DNA of 11,110 nucleotides from positions 1 through 11,110 of the forward strand of contig JALVEJ010000146.1 of the NCBI GenBank assembly GCA_027031025.1, in the 5' to 3' direction. Below the pieces are notes generated by a model that saw only the letters and a list, made by a program, of their open reading frames with translations, made no database searches and was not told where the DNA came from. The DNA is from Flavobacteriales bacterium. Lineage in GTDB: Bacteria > Bacteroidota > Bacteroidia > Flavobacteriales > Flavobacteriaceae. Position 1 is the first letter of the stretch, and each line of letters opens with the position of its first letter. This document shows positions 1 through 5,369 of the stretch, one piece after another. The position numbers and the translations under genes were made by a program.

Positions 1-382
1 TTTGCGGTTTTTGACGTGACTGCAAATGGTTCAAAACTTTGGCGCGTTGTAAGACATTGGCGTTGTCGGTTTCTTCTATTTGATAGGCACGCCTGTAAGA
101 TTCTGGAAAGAACAAAACGCGGTTTTCGCCGGCGAGATTTTGAAAATCGTTGTAATAGTAAGCGGCTTCTTCTTTGTCAGAAAAAATCAGCAAGAAAGGT
201 TTGGCTTCCGTTTGATACAAGGCGGTCATTACAAAACTTAATGCCGATTCGCTTAACCTATCAATACCGATATGCCGGTGCGTTTGTATAGCGGAAAGTA
301 GCTCGCTATGCTTAGGGCTTTGGCGGTATATATTTAAAATGTCTTGAAGGTTCAATGTTAAATTTTTTTTGCAAAGATACAT
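1..382 (-). CDS. mfd: Transcription-repair coupling factor Mfd, N-terminal part (runs off left edge)
   Basis: Mfd is a cytoplasmic ATP-dependent translocase that removes RNA polymerase stalled at DNA lesions and recruits the UvrABC excision machinery. Only about the first 127 codons are here. The minus-strand translation contains SALSFVMTALY, then FSDKEEAAYYYNDF, then FFPESYRRAYQIEETDNANV followed by LQRAKVLN. This is the well-conserved N-terminal UvrB-like region of Bacteroidota Mfd. The helicase motifs lie outside the window. The only in-frame ATG is at 382, but codons 2-4 after it read TATCTTTGC, a perfect -7 promoter box. If that box is used, translation would have to begin downstream, for instance at TTG 355, which gives a start MNLQDILNIY. 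The gene diverges from radC. Identity is judged from remembered family sequence, not a search. Confidence 0.87.
   Translation of the reverse strand, partial: MYLCKKNLTLNLQDILNIYRQSPKHSELLSAIQTHRHIGIDRLSESALSFVMTALYQTEAKPFLLIFSDKEEAAYYYNDFQNLAGENRVLFFPESYRRAYQIEETDNANVLQRAKVLNHLQSRQKPQ
372..379 (-). promoter_or_regulatory. Candidate -7 promoter box for mfd
   Basis: The minus strand reads TATCTTTG, an exact match to the Bacteroidota TAnnTTTG element. No clear TTTG -33 element lies about 20 bp upstream, so the promoter is only a candidate. If it is real, transcription would begin near 365. Confidence 0.4.
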
Positions 383-386
383 AATG

Positions 387-404
387 AGTTGAAAGTTGAA
401 AGTT
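387..404. repeat. Short AGTTGAA tandem repeat
   Basis: AGTTGAA occurs twice head-to-tail (387-393, 394-400) followed by AGTT (401-404), in the mfd/radC divergent spacer. A perfect 10-bp palindrome GAGAATTCTC follows at 408-417. Neither has a known role that can be read from the sequence. Confidence 0.6.
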
Positions 405-478
405 TTTGAGAATTCTCTATGGTATTGTTTTCACTTTACTTTTTCTTTCATCACTTACTCAAATAACCAAATAATCAC

Positions 479-486
479 TAAATTTG
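479..486 (+). promoter_or_regulatory. Candidate -7 promoter box for radC
   Basis: TAAATTTG matches TAnnTTTG exactly and ends 30 nt before the ATG at 517, giving a short leader of roughly 25 nt. No convincing -33 TTTG is seen about 20 bp upstream. Confidence 0.5.
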
Positions 487-516
487 TTTTATAATCATTC
501 GACTAGCATAATTGTT

Positions 517-1197
517 ATGAAAATCCCCATCAACCAATGGTCCAAAGACGACCGCCCGAGAGAAAAATTGTTGCATAAAGGTGTGGCGGCTTTATCAGAT
601 GCCGAATTGATTGCCATATTGATAGGTTCGGGTAATAGAGAAGAATCTGCGGTAGCTTTATCGCAAAGAATTTTGAAAGATGCCGGCAACAACTGGAATC
701 AACTGGCAAAACTATCACTCAAAGATTTGATGACATATAAGGGTATTGGCGAAGCCAAAGCTATTAGTATCGTTGCGGCATTGGAAATAGGGCGGCGACG
801 AAATTTGTCCGAAGCGCTTGATCGCAAAGAAGTCAAAAGTTCGCGGGATGCTTTTGATTTGTTAGCGCCTAATTTGTCTGATAAATCCGTTGAAGAATTT
901 TGGGTTATTTATATGCGTAAAAACACTGTAATTGGTGTTCAGCAATTGCATCAAGGCGGATTGGACAACTCTTTGGTCGATATCAGAATGTTGTTGAAAA
1001 GTTTGCTCGACAAAGAAGCGACTGATTTTATAGTTGCGCACAATCATCCGTCGGGGAGTTTGCATCCGAGTGAATCGGATAGAAAATTGACCCGAAAAAT
1101 CAAAGAGGCGGTTAATTACTTGGATATTCATTTGTTGGACCATTTGATTGTTGCCGGCAATGACTATTATAGCTTTGCCGATCATCATGAATTATAA
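517..1197 (+). CDS. radC: RadC family JAB/MPN+ metalloprotein
   Basis: The protein has 226 residues from the chosen ATG, a normal RadC length. The N-terminus carries the family signature WSKDDRPREKLL (residues 8-19) and ALSDAELIAILIGSG (25-39). A helix-hairpin-helix segment (YKGIGEAKA, 74-82) follows. The C-terminal half is a JAB1/MPN domain with the zinc-binding motif HNHPSG (175-180) and the downstream aspartate in SESD (188). RadC was named for a repair phenotype, but its biochemical role is unresolved, and JAB domains are often metallopeptidase-like. An upstream TTG at 484 would add 11 unconserved residues and overlaps the -7 box, so ATG 517 is preferred. The gene is divergent from mfd. 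All metal ligands expected from the motif are present. Confidence 0.95.
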   Translation: MKIPINQWSKDDRPREKLLHKGVAALSDAELIAILIGSGNREESAVALSQRILKDAGNNWNQLAKLSLKDLMTYKGIGEAKAISIVAALEIGRRRNLSEALDRKEVKSSRDAFDLLAPNLSDKSVEEFWVIYMRKNTVIGVQQLHQGGLDNSLVDIRMLLKSLLDKEATDFIVAHNHPSGSLHPSESDRKLTRKIKEAVNYLDIHLLDHLIVAGNDYYSFADHHEL

Positions 1198-1242
1198 TAC
1201 CAATTATACTTTAATTATTTTTATACGATATCGTTTTTAAAA

Positions 1243-1275
1243 CATTAAGACATTAAGGTTTTTAAGTACATTAAG
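1243..1275. repeat. CATTAAG repeat cluster downstream of radC
   Basis: CATTAAG occurs at 1243, 1251 and 1269. The 18-mer CATTAAGACATTAAGGTT at 1243-1260 recurs exactly at 9918-9935, also between genes and in the same orientation. The surrounding spacer (1198-1351) is otherwise AT-rich and holds no gene that I can see. Confidence 0.7.
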
Positions 1276-1351
1276 CTTCTATAAAATCAAGCATTTAACA
1301 AATCTTAATTTCTTACCTATTATTTATTTTAACTTTAAACTAACCTATTCT

Positions 1352-1801
1352 ATGTTTCAAGTAAAATTTAAAACCATCTGGGCAGATTTTGACCCCAATA
1401 GACACATGCGTCACTCGGCTTATAGTGATTATGCCGCCGAAGTGCGCGCCCGTTTTTTTCAAAAGCACAATCTTTCGCTTGACGATTTTGCCCATTTAAA
1501 CATAGGTCCGATATTGTTTGAAGAGCATACCCGTTTTATCAAAGAGATAATAATGGGAACGGATATCACGATTGACATGATGCTGTCGGCAGCTTCGAAA
1601 CATTTTGAACGTTGGGAATTTACCCATCATGTTTACAACGAACAAGGCACGTTATCGGCAGTTGTTAAAGTAAAAGGCGCTTGGATGGATTTGAAAAAAC
1701 GAAAATTGACGGTCTTGCCACCGGATATTTTGGAAATATTAAAACGTTTACCCAAAAGTGAGGATTTTGAAACTATCATTCTTAAAAATAGAACATCATA
1801 A
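1352..1801 (+). CDS. Acyl-CoA thioesterase-like hotdog protein (4HBT / YbgC-FadM type)
   Basis: This 149-residue protein has the size and pattern of a single-domain hotdog-fold thioesterase, which hydrolyses acyl-CoA thioesters in the cytoplasm. Near the N-terminus, WADFDPNRHMRHSAY (10-24) corresponds to the 4HBT motif with aspartate, proline and histidine before the long central helix. Asp14 is the expected catalytic residue of the FadM/YbgC branch. The middle strands (FTHHVYNEQG, then AVVKVKGAWMDL) fit the antiparallel sheet. The usual DPxGHV(N/Y)N pattern is altered to DPNRHMRHS, so the substrate cannot be inferred. ATG 1352 is the first reasonable start. A weak -7-like TAACTTTA sits at 1330-1337. 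It stands apart from radC by 154 bp and is probably transcribed on its own. Confidence 0.82.
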   Translation: MFQVKFKTIWADFDPNRHMRHSAYSDYAAEVRARFFQKHNLSLDDFAHLNIGPILFEEHTRFIKEIIMGTDITIDMMLSAASKHFERWEFTHHVYNEQGTLSAVVKVKGAWMDLKKRKLTVLPPDILEILKRLPKSEDFETIILKNRTS

Positions 1802-1844
1802 AATAAATGGCAATCGCTCATTTTTTCAAACCGGAAAGAATATG

Positions 1845-1852
1845 TATTTTTG
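1845..1852 (+). promoter_or_regulatory. Candidate -7 promoter box for the 1881 gene
   Basis: TATTTTTG matches TAnnTTTG and ends 28 nt before ATG 1881. A T-run at 1820-1826 lies about where a -33 element would be, but it is not TTTG. Confidence 0.4.
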
Positions 1853-1880
1853 CTCACTATTTTAAATCATTCTAAATTGC

Positions 1881-2315
1881 ATGACTAATTTATTTGAACA
1901 ACATCAAAAAAAACGAGCATTAAAAGAAAAAATATATTTTTACGGATTTTATACCGTGCTACTATATTTATTAGCTTTAACCATTGTATTAATCAGCAAA
2001 GATACCCAAACCTGTTTGTTTGATTGGTATTGTGTCTCTTCTAAAAAACAGTATTTGCAAGCGGCATTTATCTTGTATTTATATTTATTGGCAATAGTTA
2101 TTATATTGATTCAAACTTACAAATTACTCGAAAAGTTAGTCGCTAAAAAAAATCATATCCGGTATTTCAAATATATTTTTTATACCATTCCTTTTGCAGT
2201 GGCAATGCTACTTTGGTTGGTCGGTACCAATCGTTCCGATATGTTGTTATTCACTGTTTTTTCCGGCATTATTTCTGTATTGGGGCTTTTGATGATTGAA
2301 TTTCGGAAAAAGTAA
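1881..2315 (+). CDS. Four-helix integral membrane protein of unknown function
   Basis: I do not recognise this 144-residue protein. It has a basic, glutamine/lysine-rich N-terminus (residues 1-17) and four hydrophobic segments at about 18-38, 58-78, 95-115 and 121-139, ending in a basic FRKK tail. This suggests both ends face the cytoplasm. The first outer loop holds two cysteines (C45 and C51), which could pair in the periplasm. The loop between helices 2 and 3 is lysine/histidine-rich (LVAKKNHIRY), as expected on the inner face. It has its own candidate promoter at 1845-1852 and a 111-bp gap to the next gene, so operon membership is unclear. Its presence as a gene is supported by coherent hydrophobicity and codon use like its neighbours. 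Confidence 0.78.
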   Translation: MTNLFEQHQKKRALKEKIYFYGFYTVLLYLLALTIVLISKDTQTCLFDWYCVSSKKQYLQAAFILYLYLLAIVIILIQTYKLLEKLVAKKNHIRYFKYIFYTIPFAVAMLLWLVGTNRSDMLLFTVFSGIISVLGLLMIEFRKK

Positions 2316-2397
2316 TAGCGTATTTTTGTAAAACTTTGTAAATTTATTCAATTCAACCAAAAACGCATTATTAGCTCATTTTTACTAATTTTATCCT

Positions 2398-2405
2398 TAT
2401 CTTTG
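2398..2405 (+). promoter_or_regulatory. Candidate -7 promoter box for the lipoprotein-ZIP operon
   Basis: TATCTTTG is an exact TAnnTTTG match ending 21 nt before ATG 2427. A second match, TATTTTTG, lies at 2321-2328 and would give a leader of about 100 nt. The nearer box is favoured by spacing. Confidence 0.5.
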
Positions 2406-2426
2406 TCATAACAAACAAACATTAGA

Positions 2427-3428
2427 ATGTCAAAATATATTTTCGTTTTTATTTTTCTGGGCTTTATCTCGTGCAAAAAAACCGAGAGAGATTACACTTA
2501 TGACAATATTGATTTTAAGCAAGAGATGCGCAATTTTGTTAAACACATCAGCCATTATGCCAAAAACCAAAAACCCGGCTTTAACATAATTACCCAAAAC
2601 GGAGTTGAGTTAATCACTGTAAACGGCAGACCGGATGGTATTACCCATTACGATTATGTTGATGCCTTAGATGCCCAATCACAAGAAGGTTTGTTTTACG
2701 GTTATGAGGTAGATGACATGCCTACAACACCCGATAAAATCCGTTATTTGAAACAATTTCTTAATAAAGCCAAAGCCCAAGACAAAACTATAATGATAAC
2801 CGATTACTGTTCCTCACCTGATAACATCAGAAAATCAAGAGATAGTGTTGAACATAATCAATATATTGGTTTTACAGCTACACATCGAGAGTTGGACATC
2901 ATTCCGCAGTTGCCTGTTCCAAATGAAAACCATCAAGATATAGACAACCTAAACCAAGCTAAAAACTATCTGTATTTGATTAATTATCAAAATTTTAGCA
3001 ACAAAATGCGCTTATTAGAAAGCATTGCCGTTACCAACTACGATGTGGTCATTATGGACTTATTTTACCAAGGACAAGCTTTTACAACACAAGATTTGGA
3101 AAGACTAAGTCATAAAGCAAATGGAGGCAAACGATTACTAATAGCTTACGTATCCATTGGAGAAGCCGAAGATTATCGATACTATTGGCAAGCTTCATGG
3201 AATAACGACCATCCGGTATGGTTAGATGAAGAAAATCCTGATTGGCAAGGCAATTATAAAGTCCGTTATTGGGAAAAAGATTGGCAAGATATTATTTATG
3301 GTAACAACCAATCTTACCTAAAAAAAGTCATTGATGCCGGATTTGACGGCGCTTTTCTGGATGTCATCGATGCTTATGAATTTTTTGAACAAAAAACCGG
3401 TAATAATGACACAAGTGTTTCAAACTGA
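2427..3428 (+). CDS. GH114 / TM1410-type glycoside hydrolase-like lipoprotein
   Basis: The first 16 residues form a lipoprotein signal (hydrophobic FVFIFLGF, then FISC with Cys16 and KK after it), so the mature protein is probably lipid-anchored at the envelope. The rest matches the TM1410/GH114 family, a TIM-barrel group named for endo-alpha-1,4-polygalactosaminidase. Visible blocks are EMRNFV (33-38), QNGVEL (57-62), GLFYGY (88-93), ITDYCSSP (124-131), YDVVIMDLFY (205-214), AYVSIGEAEDYRYYW (240-254), ENPDWQGNYKVRYW (269-282) and DAGFDGAFLDVIDAYE (303-318). Conserved acidic residues in these blocks (E246, E248, D308, D312) are candidates for catalysis, but I cannot assign the catalytic pair. 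Relatives are often mislabelled as cysteinyl-tRNA synthetase-like. The true substrate is unknown. The 3' end overlaps the next gene by 23 bp, suggesting translational coupling. Confidence 0.86.
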   Translation: MSKYIFVFIFLGFISCKKTERDYTYDNIDFKQEMRNFVKHISHYAKNQKPGFNIITQNGVELITVNGRPDGITHYDYVDALDAQSQEGLFYGYEVDDMPTTPDKIRYLKQFLNKAKAQDKTIMITDYCSSPDNIRKSRDSVEHNQYIGFTATHRELDIIPQLPVPNENHQDIDNLNQAKNYLYLINYQNFSNKMRLLESIAVTNYDVVIMDLFYQGQAFTTQDLERLSHKANGGKRLLIAYVSIGEAEDYRYYWQASWNNDHPVWLDEENPDWQGNYKVRYWEKDWQDIIYGNNQSYLKKVIDAGFDGAFLDVIDAYEFFEQKTGNNDTSVSN

Positions 3429-4173
3429 ATGTTATATTTTTATTTATGCCCTTATTACGGCAATAGCGACCGGCTTAGGCGCTTTGCCTTTTATATTCAT
3501 CAAAAAAATTACGCCAAGTGTTATGGGGATTTCCAATGCTTTCGCAGCCGGATTGATGACAGGCGCCAGTATCGGATTAATCATTGAAGCAGTTGAAATC
3601 AGTTACCCCAAACTTATTTTCGGGCTTTTTCTGGGTTTAATTTTTATTGGTTTGGTTGAATGGTTGCTACATAAAGCCGAGCGTTCTAATCGAGATACAC
3701 CGGCATTTTTAGTCAATAAAGAAAGTTTTTTTAAAAACTATAAAACTGCCATGATCATTATCATTGTCATGACGGCGCATTCCGCTGCCGAAGGTATTGG
3801 TTTAGGAACATCGTTCGGTGGCACTTTCAAGTTCGGATTGATGATGACTATTGCTATTGCCATTCACAATATTCCCGAAGGACTGGCTATCAGTGCACCC
3901 CTGGTGGCTAAAGGCGTGCCTTGGTGGAAAGCCGCTTTGTGGAGTATTTTTACTTCGCTGCCACAACCGCTTTTTGCCGTTCCCGCCTTTATGTTTATTT
4001 CCTATTTTAAACAATATTTACCTATCGGATTGGGCTTTGCTGCCGGGGCTATGTTTTGGGTGGTTTTTGCCGATATCGTCCCCGAATCACAAGAACATAT
4101 AGAAAACGAAAAAGCCGGAACCATCATTGTTTTGGCTATGATTGCTATGCTCTATTTGCAATATATTTTATAA
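3406..4173 (+). CDS. ZIP-family divalent metal transporter
   Basis: This is a 255-residue inner-membrane protein of the ZIP family, which moves zinc or other divalent cations into the cytoplasm. About eight hydrophobic segments are visible. The diagnostic metal-binding helices are MTAHSAAEG (122-130) and AIAIHNIPEGLAIS (150-163), giving H125/E129 and H154/N155/E158 as probable ligands. The first helix has Ser126 and AA where most bacterial ZIPs read HNxPEG. Following SLPQPLFAVPAF (184-195) and PES (226-228) match the subgroup that includes plant At3g08650-like ZIPs. The open frame extends to 3331, but homology begins only around residue 10 of the ATG-3406 product and the extension lies inside the upstream gene, so 3406 was chosen. 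It overlaps the lipoprotein gene by 23 bp and precedes the next gene by 3 nt. Metal specificity is not readable. Confidence 0.9.
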   Translation: MTQVFQTECYIFIYALITAIATGLGALPFIFIKKITPSVMGISNAFAAGLMTGASIGLIIEAVEISYPKLIFGLFLGLIFIGLVEWLLHKAERSNRDTPAFLVNKESFFKNYKTAMIIIIVMTAHSAAEGIGLGTSFGGTFKFGLMMTIAIAIHNIPEGLAISAPLVAKGVPWWKAALWSIFTSLPQPLFAVPAFMFISYFKQYLPIGLGFAAGAMFWVVFADIVPESQEHIENEKAGTIIVLAMIAMLYLQYIL

Positions 4174-4176
4174 AAT

Positions 4177-4590
4177 ATGTCAAACAATGTTTTAATAGTT
4201 ATTTTTGTTTTAATGATTTTAAGCGCCATATTGTTTATTCAATGGGCAAAATCAAACCTCAAAACCGATATTGAAAATGACGCTAAACATATTTTTGGTG
4301 CCAAAGAAGATTTAAATGGCAATTTGTTTTTAGAATTTCAAGGCTATACGGTTTTACTAGAATATGATTTAGCCAATAACACCAGAGGTTTGTCCGAATA
4401 TATTATTGCTAAAATCAAGCTTCCTCATCTTAACGATGAACAAATTAATGCCTGTAAAAAGTTTGTTGATATTAAGGAATCCGGCGGTAAATTATATGGT
4501 GTAATCTATACATCATGGGGTTATCAAGGCGAAAAATTCAGAAGGCGATTGGAAGAAAAACTCTCCCAACTTTCTGCTTGCATAAACTAA
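4177..4590 (+). CDS. Small single-pass membrane-anchored protein of unknown function
   Basis: I do not recognise this 137-residue protein. One hydrophobic helix at residues 4-23, followed by QWAKSNLK, looks like an uncleaved anchor. The remaining ~110 residues are soluble and mixed alpha/beta in character: alternating hydrophobic strands (NLFLEFQGYTVLLEYDL, 49-65; GGKLYGVIYTSWG, 103-115) and a charged C-terminal helix (GEKFRRRLEEKLSQL, 118-132). The start is only 3 nt after the ZIP stop codon, so the gene is almost certainly in the same transcript and may assist the transporter or the lipoprotein. That role is inferred from position only. The next gene downstream is convergent. Confidence 0.82.
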   Translation: MSNNVLIVIFVLMILSAILFIQWAKSNLKTDIENDAKHIFGAKEDLNGNLFLEFQGYTVLLEYDLANNTRGLSEYIIAKIKLPHLNDEQINACKKFVDIKESGGKLYGVIYTSWGYQGEKFRRRLEEKLSQLSACIN

Positions 4591-4593
4591 TAA

Positions 4594-4628
4594 CGCCACC
4601 TACCCAAATATGATCGGGGGCGATGGCG
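4594..4628. terminator. Weak hairpin between convergent genes
   Basis: CGCCA (4594-4598) pairs with TGGCG (4624-4628), with an inner CCC/GGG pairing across an asymmetric loop. It lies between convergent stop codons at 4590 and 4651. There is no adjacent T-run on either strand, so intrinsic termination is doubtful. Confidence 0.3.
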
Positions 4629-4650
4629 CATAAAAAACAACTTTTTAATT

Positions 4651-4986
4651 CTAAGCAAAATTTTCAAATTCAATGACTTCTCCGGCATCAGGATTAGCAT
4701 GTTGATACGTGCTTTCAGAATCATCAATATAATGATGACGAGCATTTCTAATAGCCGGCAAACTAATCAATGCGACAAAAAACAGCACAATTACAGCTAC
4801 TTGCAAATACATTTTAGTTTTTGGCTCAACCGGCAACATCTCAACGCCGGCATAAATTAAAGCAATAGGCCATAATCTGAAAATGTCTATAATGTCAAAA
4901 TCTAAAATATTTAGATTGCGTAGCAAAAGCAATACGCCTAAAATGACGAGAAAAAATCCGGTGATAAGGTTACTTGTATTTTTCAT
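4651..4986 (-). CDS. LiaF/LiaI-type transmembrane (DUF5668-like) protein
   Basis: This is a 111-residue membrane protein with three hydrophobic segments at about 7-24, 34-51 and 60-79, then an acidic soluble tail rich in Asp/Glu (80-111). The N-terminal pattern, GFFLVILGVLLLLRNLNIL followed by LWPIALIYAGVEML, is the two-helix LiaF/LiaI membrane module found in cell-envelope stress proteins. Full-length LiaF proteins carry a C-terminal cell-wall-active antibiotic response domain. That domain is absent here. The gene follows, in the same direction, a second protein of the same type (5158-5367), but a 171-bp gap with palindromic repeats separates them. It may be the last gene of the PspC operon or transcribed independently. 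No good TAnnTTTG box is seen in the gap. Confidence 0.8.
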   Translation of the reverse strand: MKNTSNLITGFFLVILGVLLLLRNLNILDFDIIDIFRLWPIALIYAGVEMLPVEPKTKMYLQVAVIVLFFVALISLPAIRNARHHYIDDSESTYQHANPDAGEVIEFENFA

Positions 4987-5017
4987 AATATTATTTTTTT
5001 TATTGCTATTTGATGAC

Positions 5018-5063
5018 GGGCGCTTCGATACATTCCTCTCTTCATTCGGAATACTCAGCGACC
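5018..5063. repeat. Palindromic intergenic repeat, copy A
   Basis: The left arm GGGCGCTTCGATACATTCC (5018-5036) is an imperfect inverted repeat of GGAATACTCAGCGACC (5048-5063), with an 11-nt loop. It is related to the element at 9794-9840: that element's reverse complement shares CTTYGATACAWTCC at the left and ACTCAGYGACC at the right, at nearly equal length (47 versus 46 bp). It resembles dispersed palindromic repeats known from flavobacterial genomes, from memory. Confidence 0.75.
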
Positions 5064-5066
5064 TAA

Positions 5067-5103
5067 CTTCAACACCCTGACAAAAGTCGGTGCACTCAGC
5101 TAC
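5067..5103. repeat. Diverged palindromic repeat, copy B, next to copy A
   Basis: CTTCAACACC at the left and GCACTCAGCTAC at the right follow the pattern of copy A (CTTCGATACA / ATACTCAGCGAC) in the same orientation. The core CACC-CT-GAC-AAAA-GTC-GGTG (5073-5092) forms its own hairpin. The relation to copy A is likely but looser than that between A and C. Confidence 0.5.
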
Positions 5104-5157
5104 TTTTATTTTGCAATATCGGTTACAAAATATATTGAAGCAACCGGATAGCTAATG

Positions 5158-5367
5158 TCAAATATCATTTTCTTTCGAAATATCAATATTTTCATGCCTA
5201 ATATCGCTATAAATCATAATTGCGCCGGTAATTATCAACAAAACCGGCCAAAAGTCTTCAAAATTCATTTCCGGAAAAAACTGTTCCAGTAATAAAATCA
5301 GTCCGAGAATGATAAACATCACTCCCGACCATAATTTGGTTGTTTGATTGCTATTCATCTGTTGCAT
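5158..5367 (-). CDS. Small LiaI/LiaF-type two-helix membrane protein
   Basis: A 69-residue protein with two hydrophobic helices at about 12-28 and 38-53, separated by the short acidic-aromatic turn FFPEMNFEDFWP. The LWSGVMFIILGLILLLEQF and FWPVLLIITGAIMIY blocks are the LiaI/LiaF (DUF5668-like) membrane module without any soluble domain. Only 2 nt separate its ATG at 5367 from the stop of the PspC gene, so it is co-transcribed and probably translationally coupled. An internal ATG at 5358 (MNSNQ) is an alternative start. By analogy with LiaIF and Psp systems it may act with the PspC protein in the inner membrane. That is inference from context. Confidence 0.82.
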   Translation of the reverse strand: MQQMNSNQTTKLWSGVMFIILGLILLLEQFFPEMNFEDFWPVLLIITGAIMIYSDIRHENIDISKENDI

Positions 5368-5369
5368 AT

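Noticed and set aside
16..291. Plus-strand open frame of 91 codons
   Set aside because: It is antisense to the mfd coding region, has a composition rich in Arg/Cys/Leu with no recognisable motif, and the opposite strand matches Mfd clearly.
484..516. Upstream TTG start for radC
   Set aside because: The added 11 residues are not part of the family N-terminus and the TTG overlaps the predicted -7 promoter box.
862..1188. Minus-strand open frame of 108 codons
   Set aside because: It is a shadow of the RadC JAB domain coding sequence and has no coherent protein features.
2321..2328. TATTTTTG as the main promoter of the lipoprotein operon
   Set aside because: TATCTTTG at 2398-2405 is better placed relative to the ATG; the upstream match may occur by chance in AT-rich DNA.
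3331..3405. Longer N-terminus for the ZIP transporter
   Set aside because: The extension is out-of-frame translation of the conserved DAGFDGAFLD region of the upstream gene and lacks transporter features.
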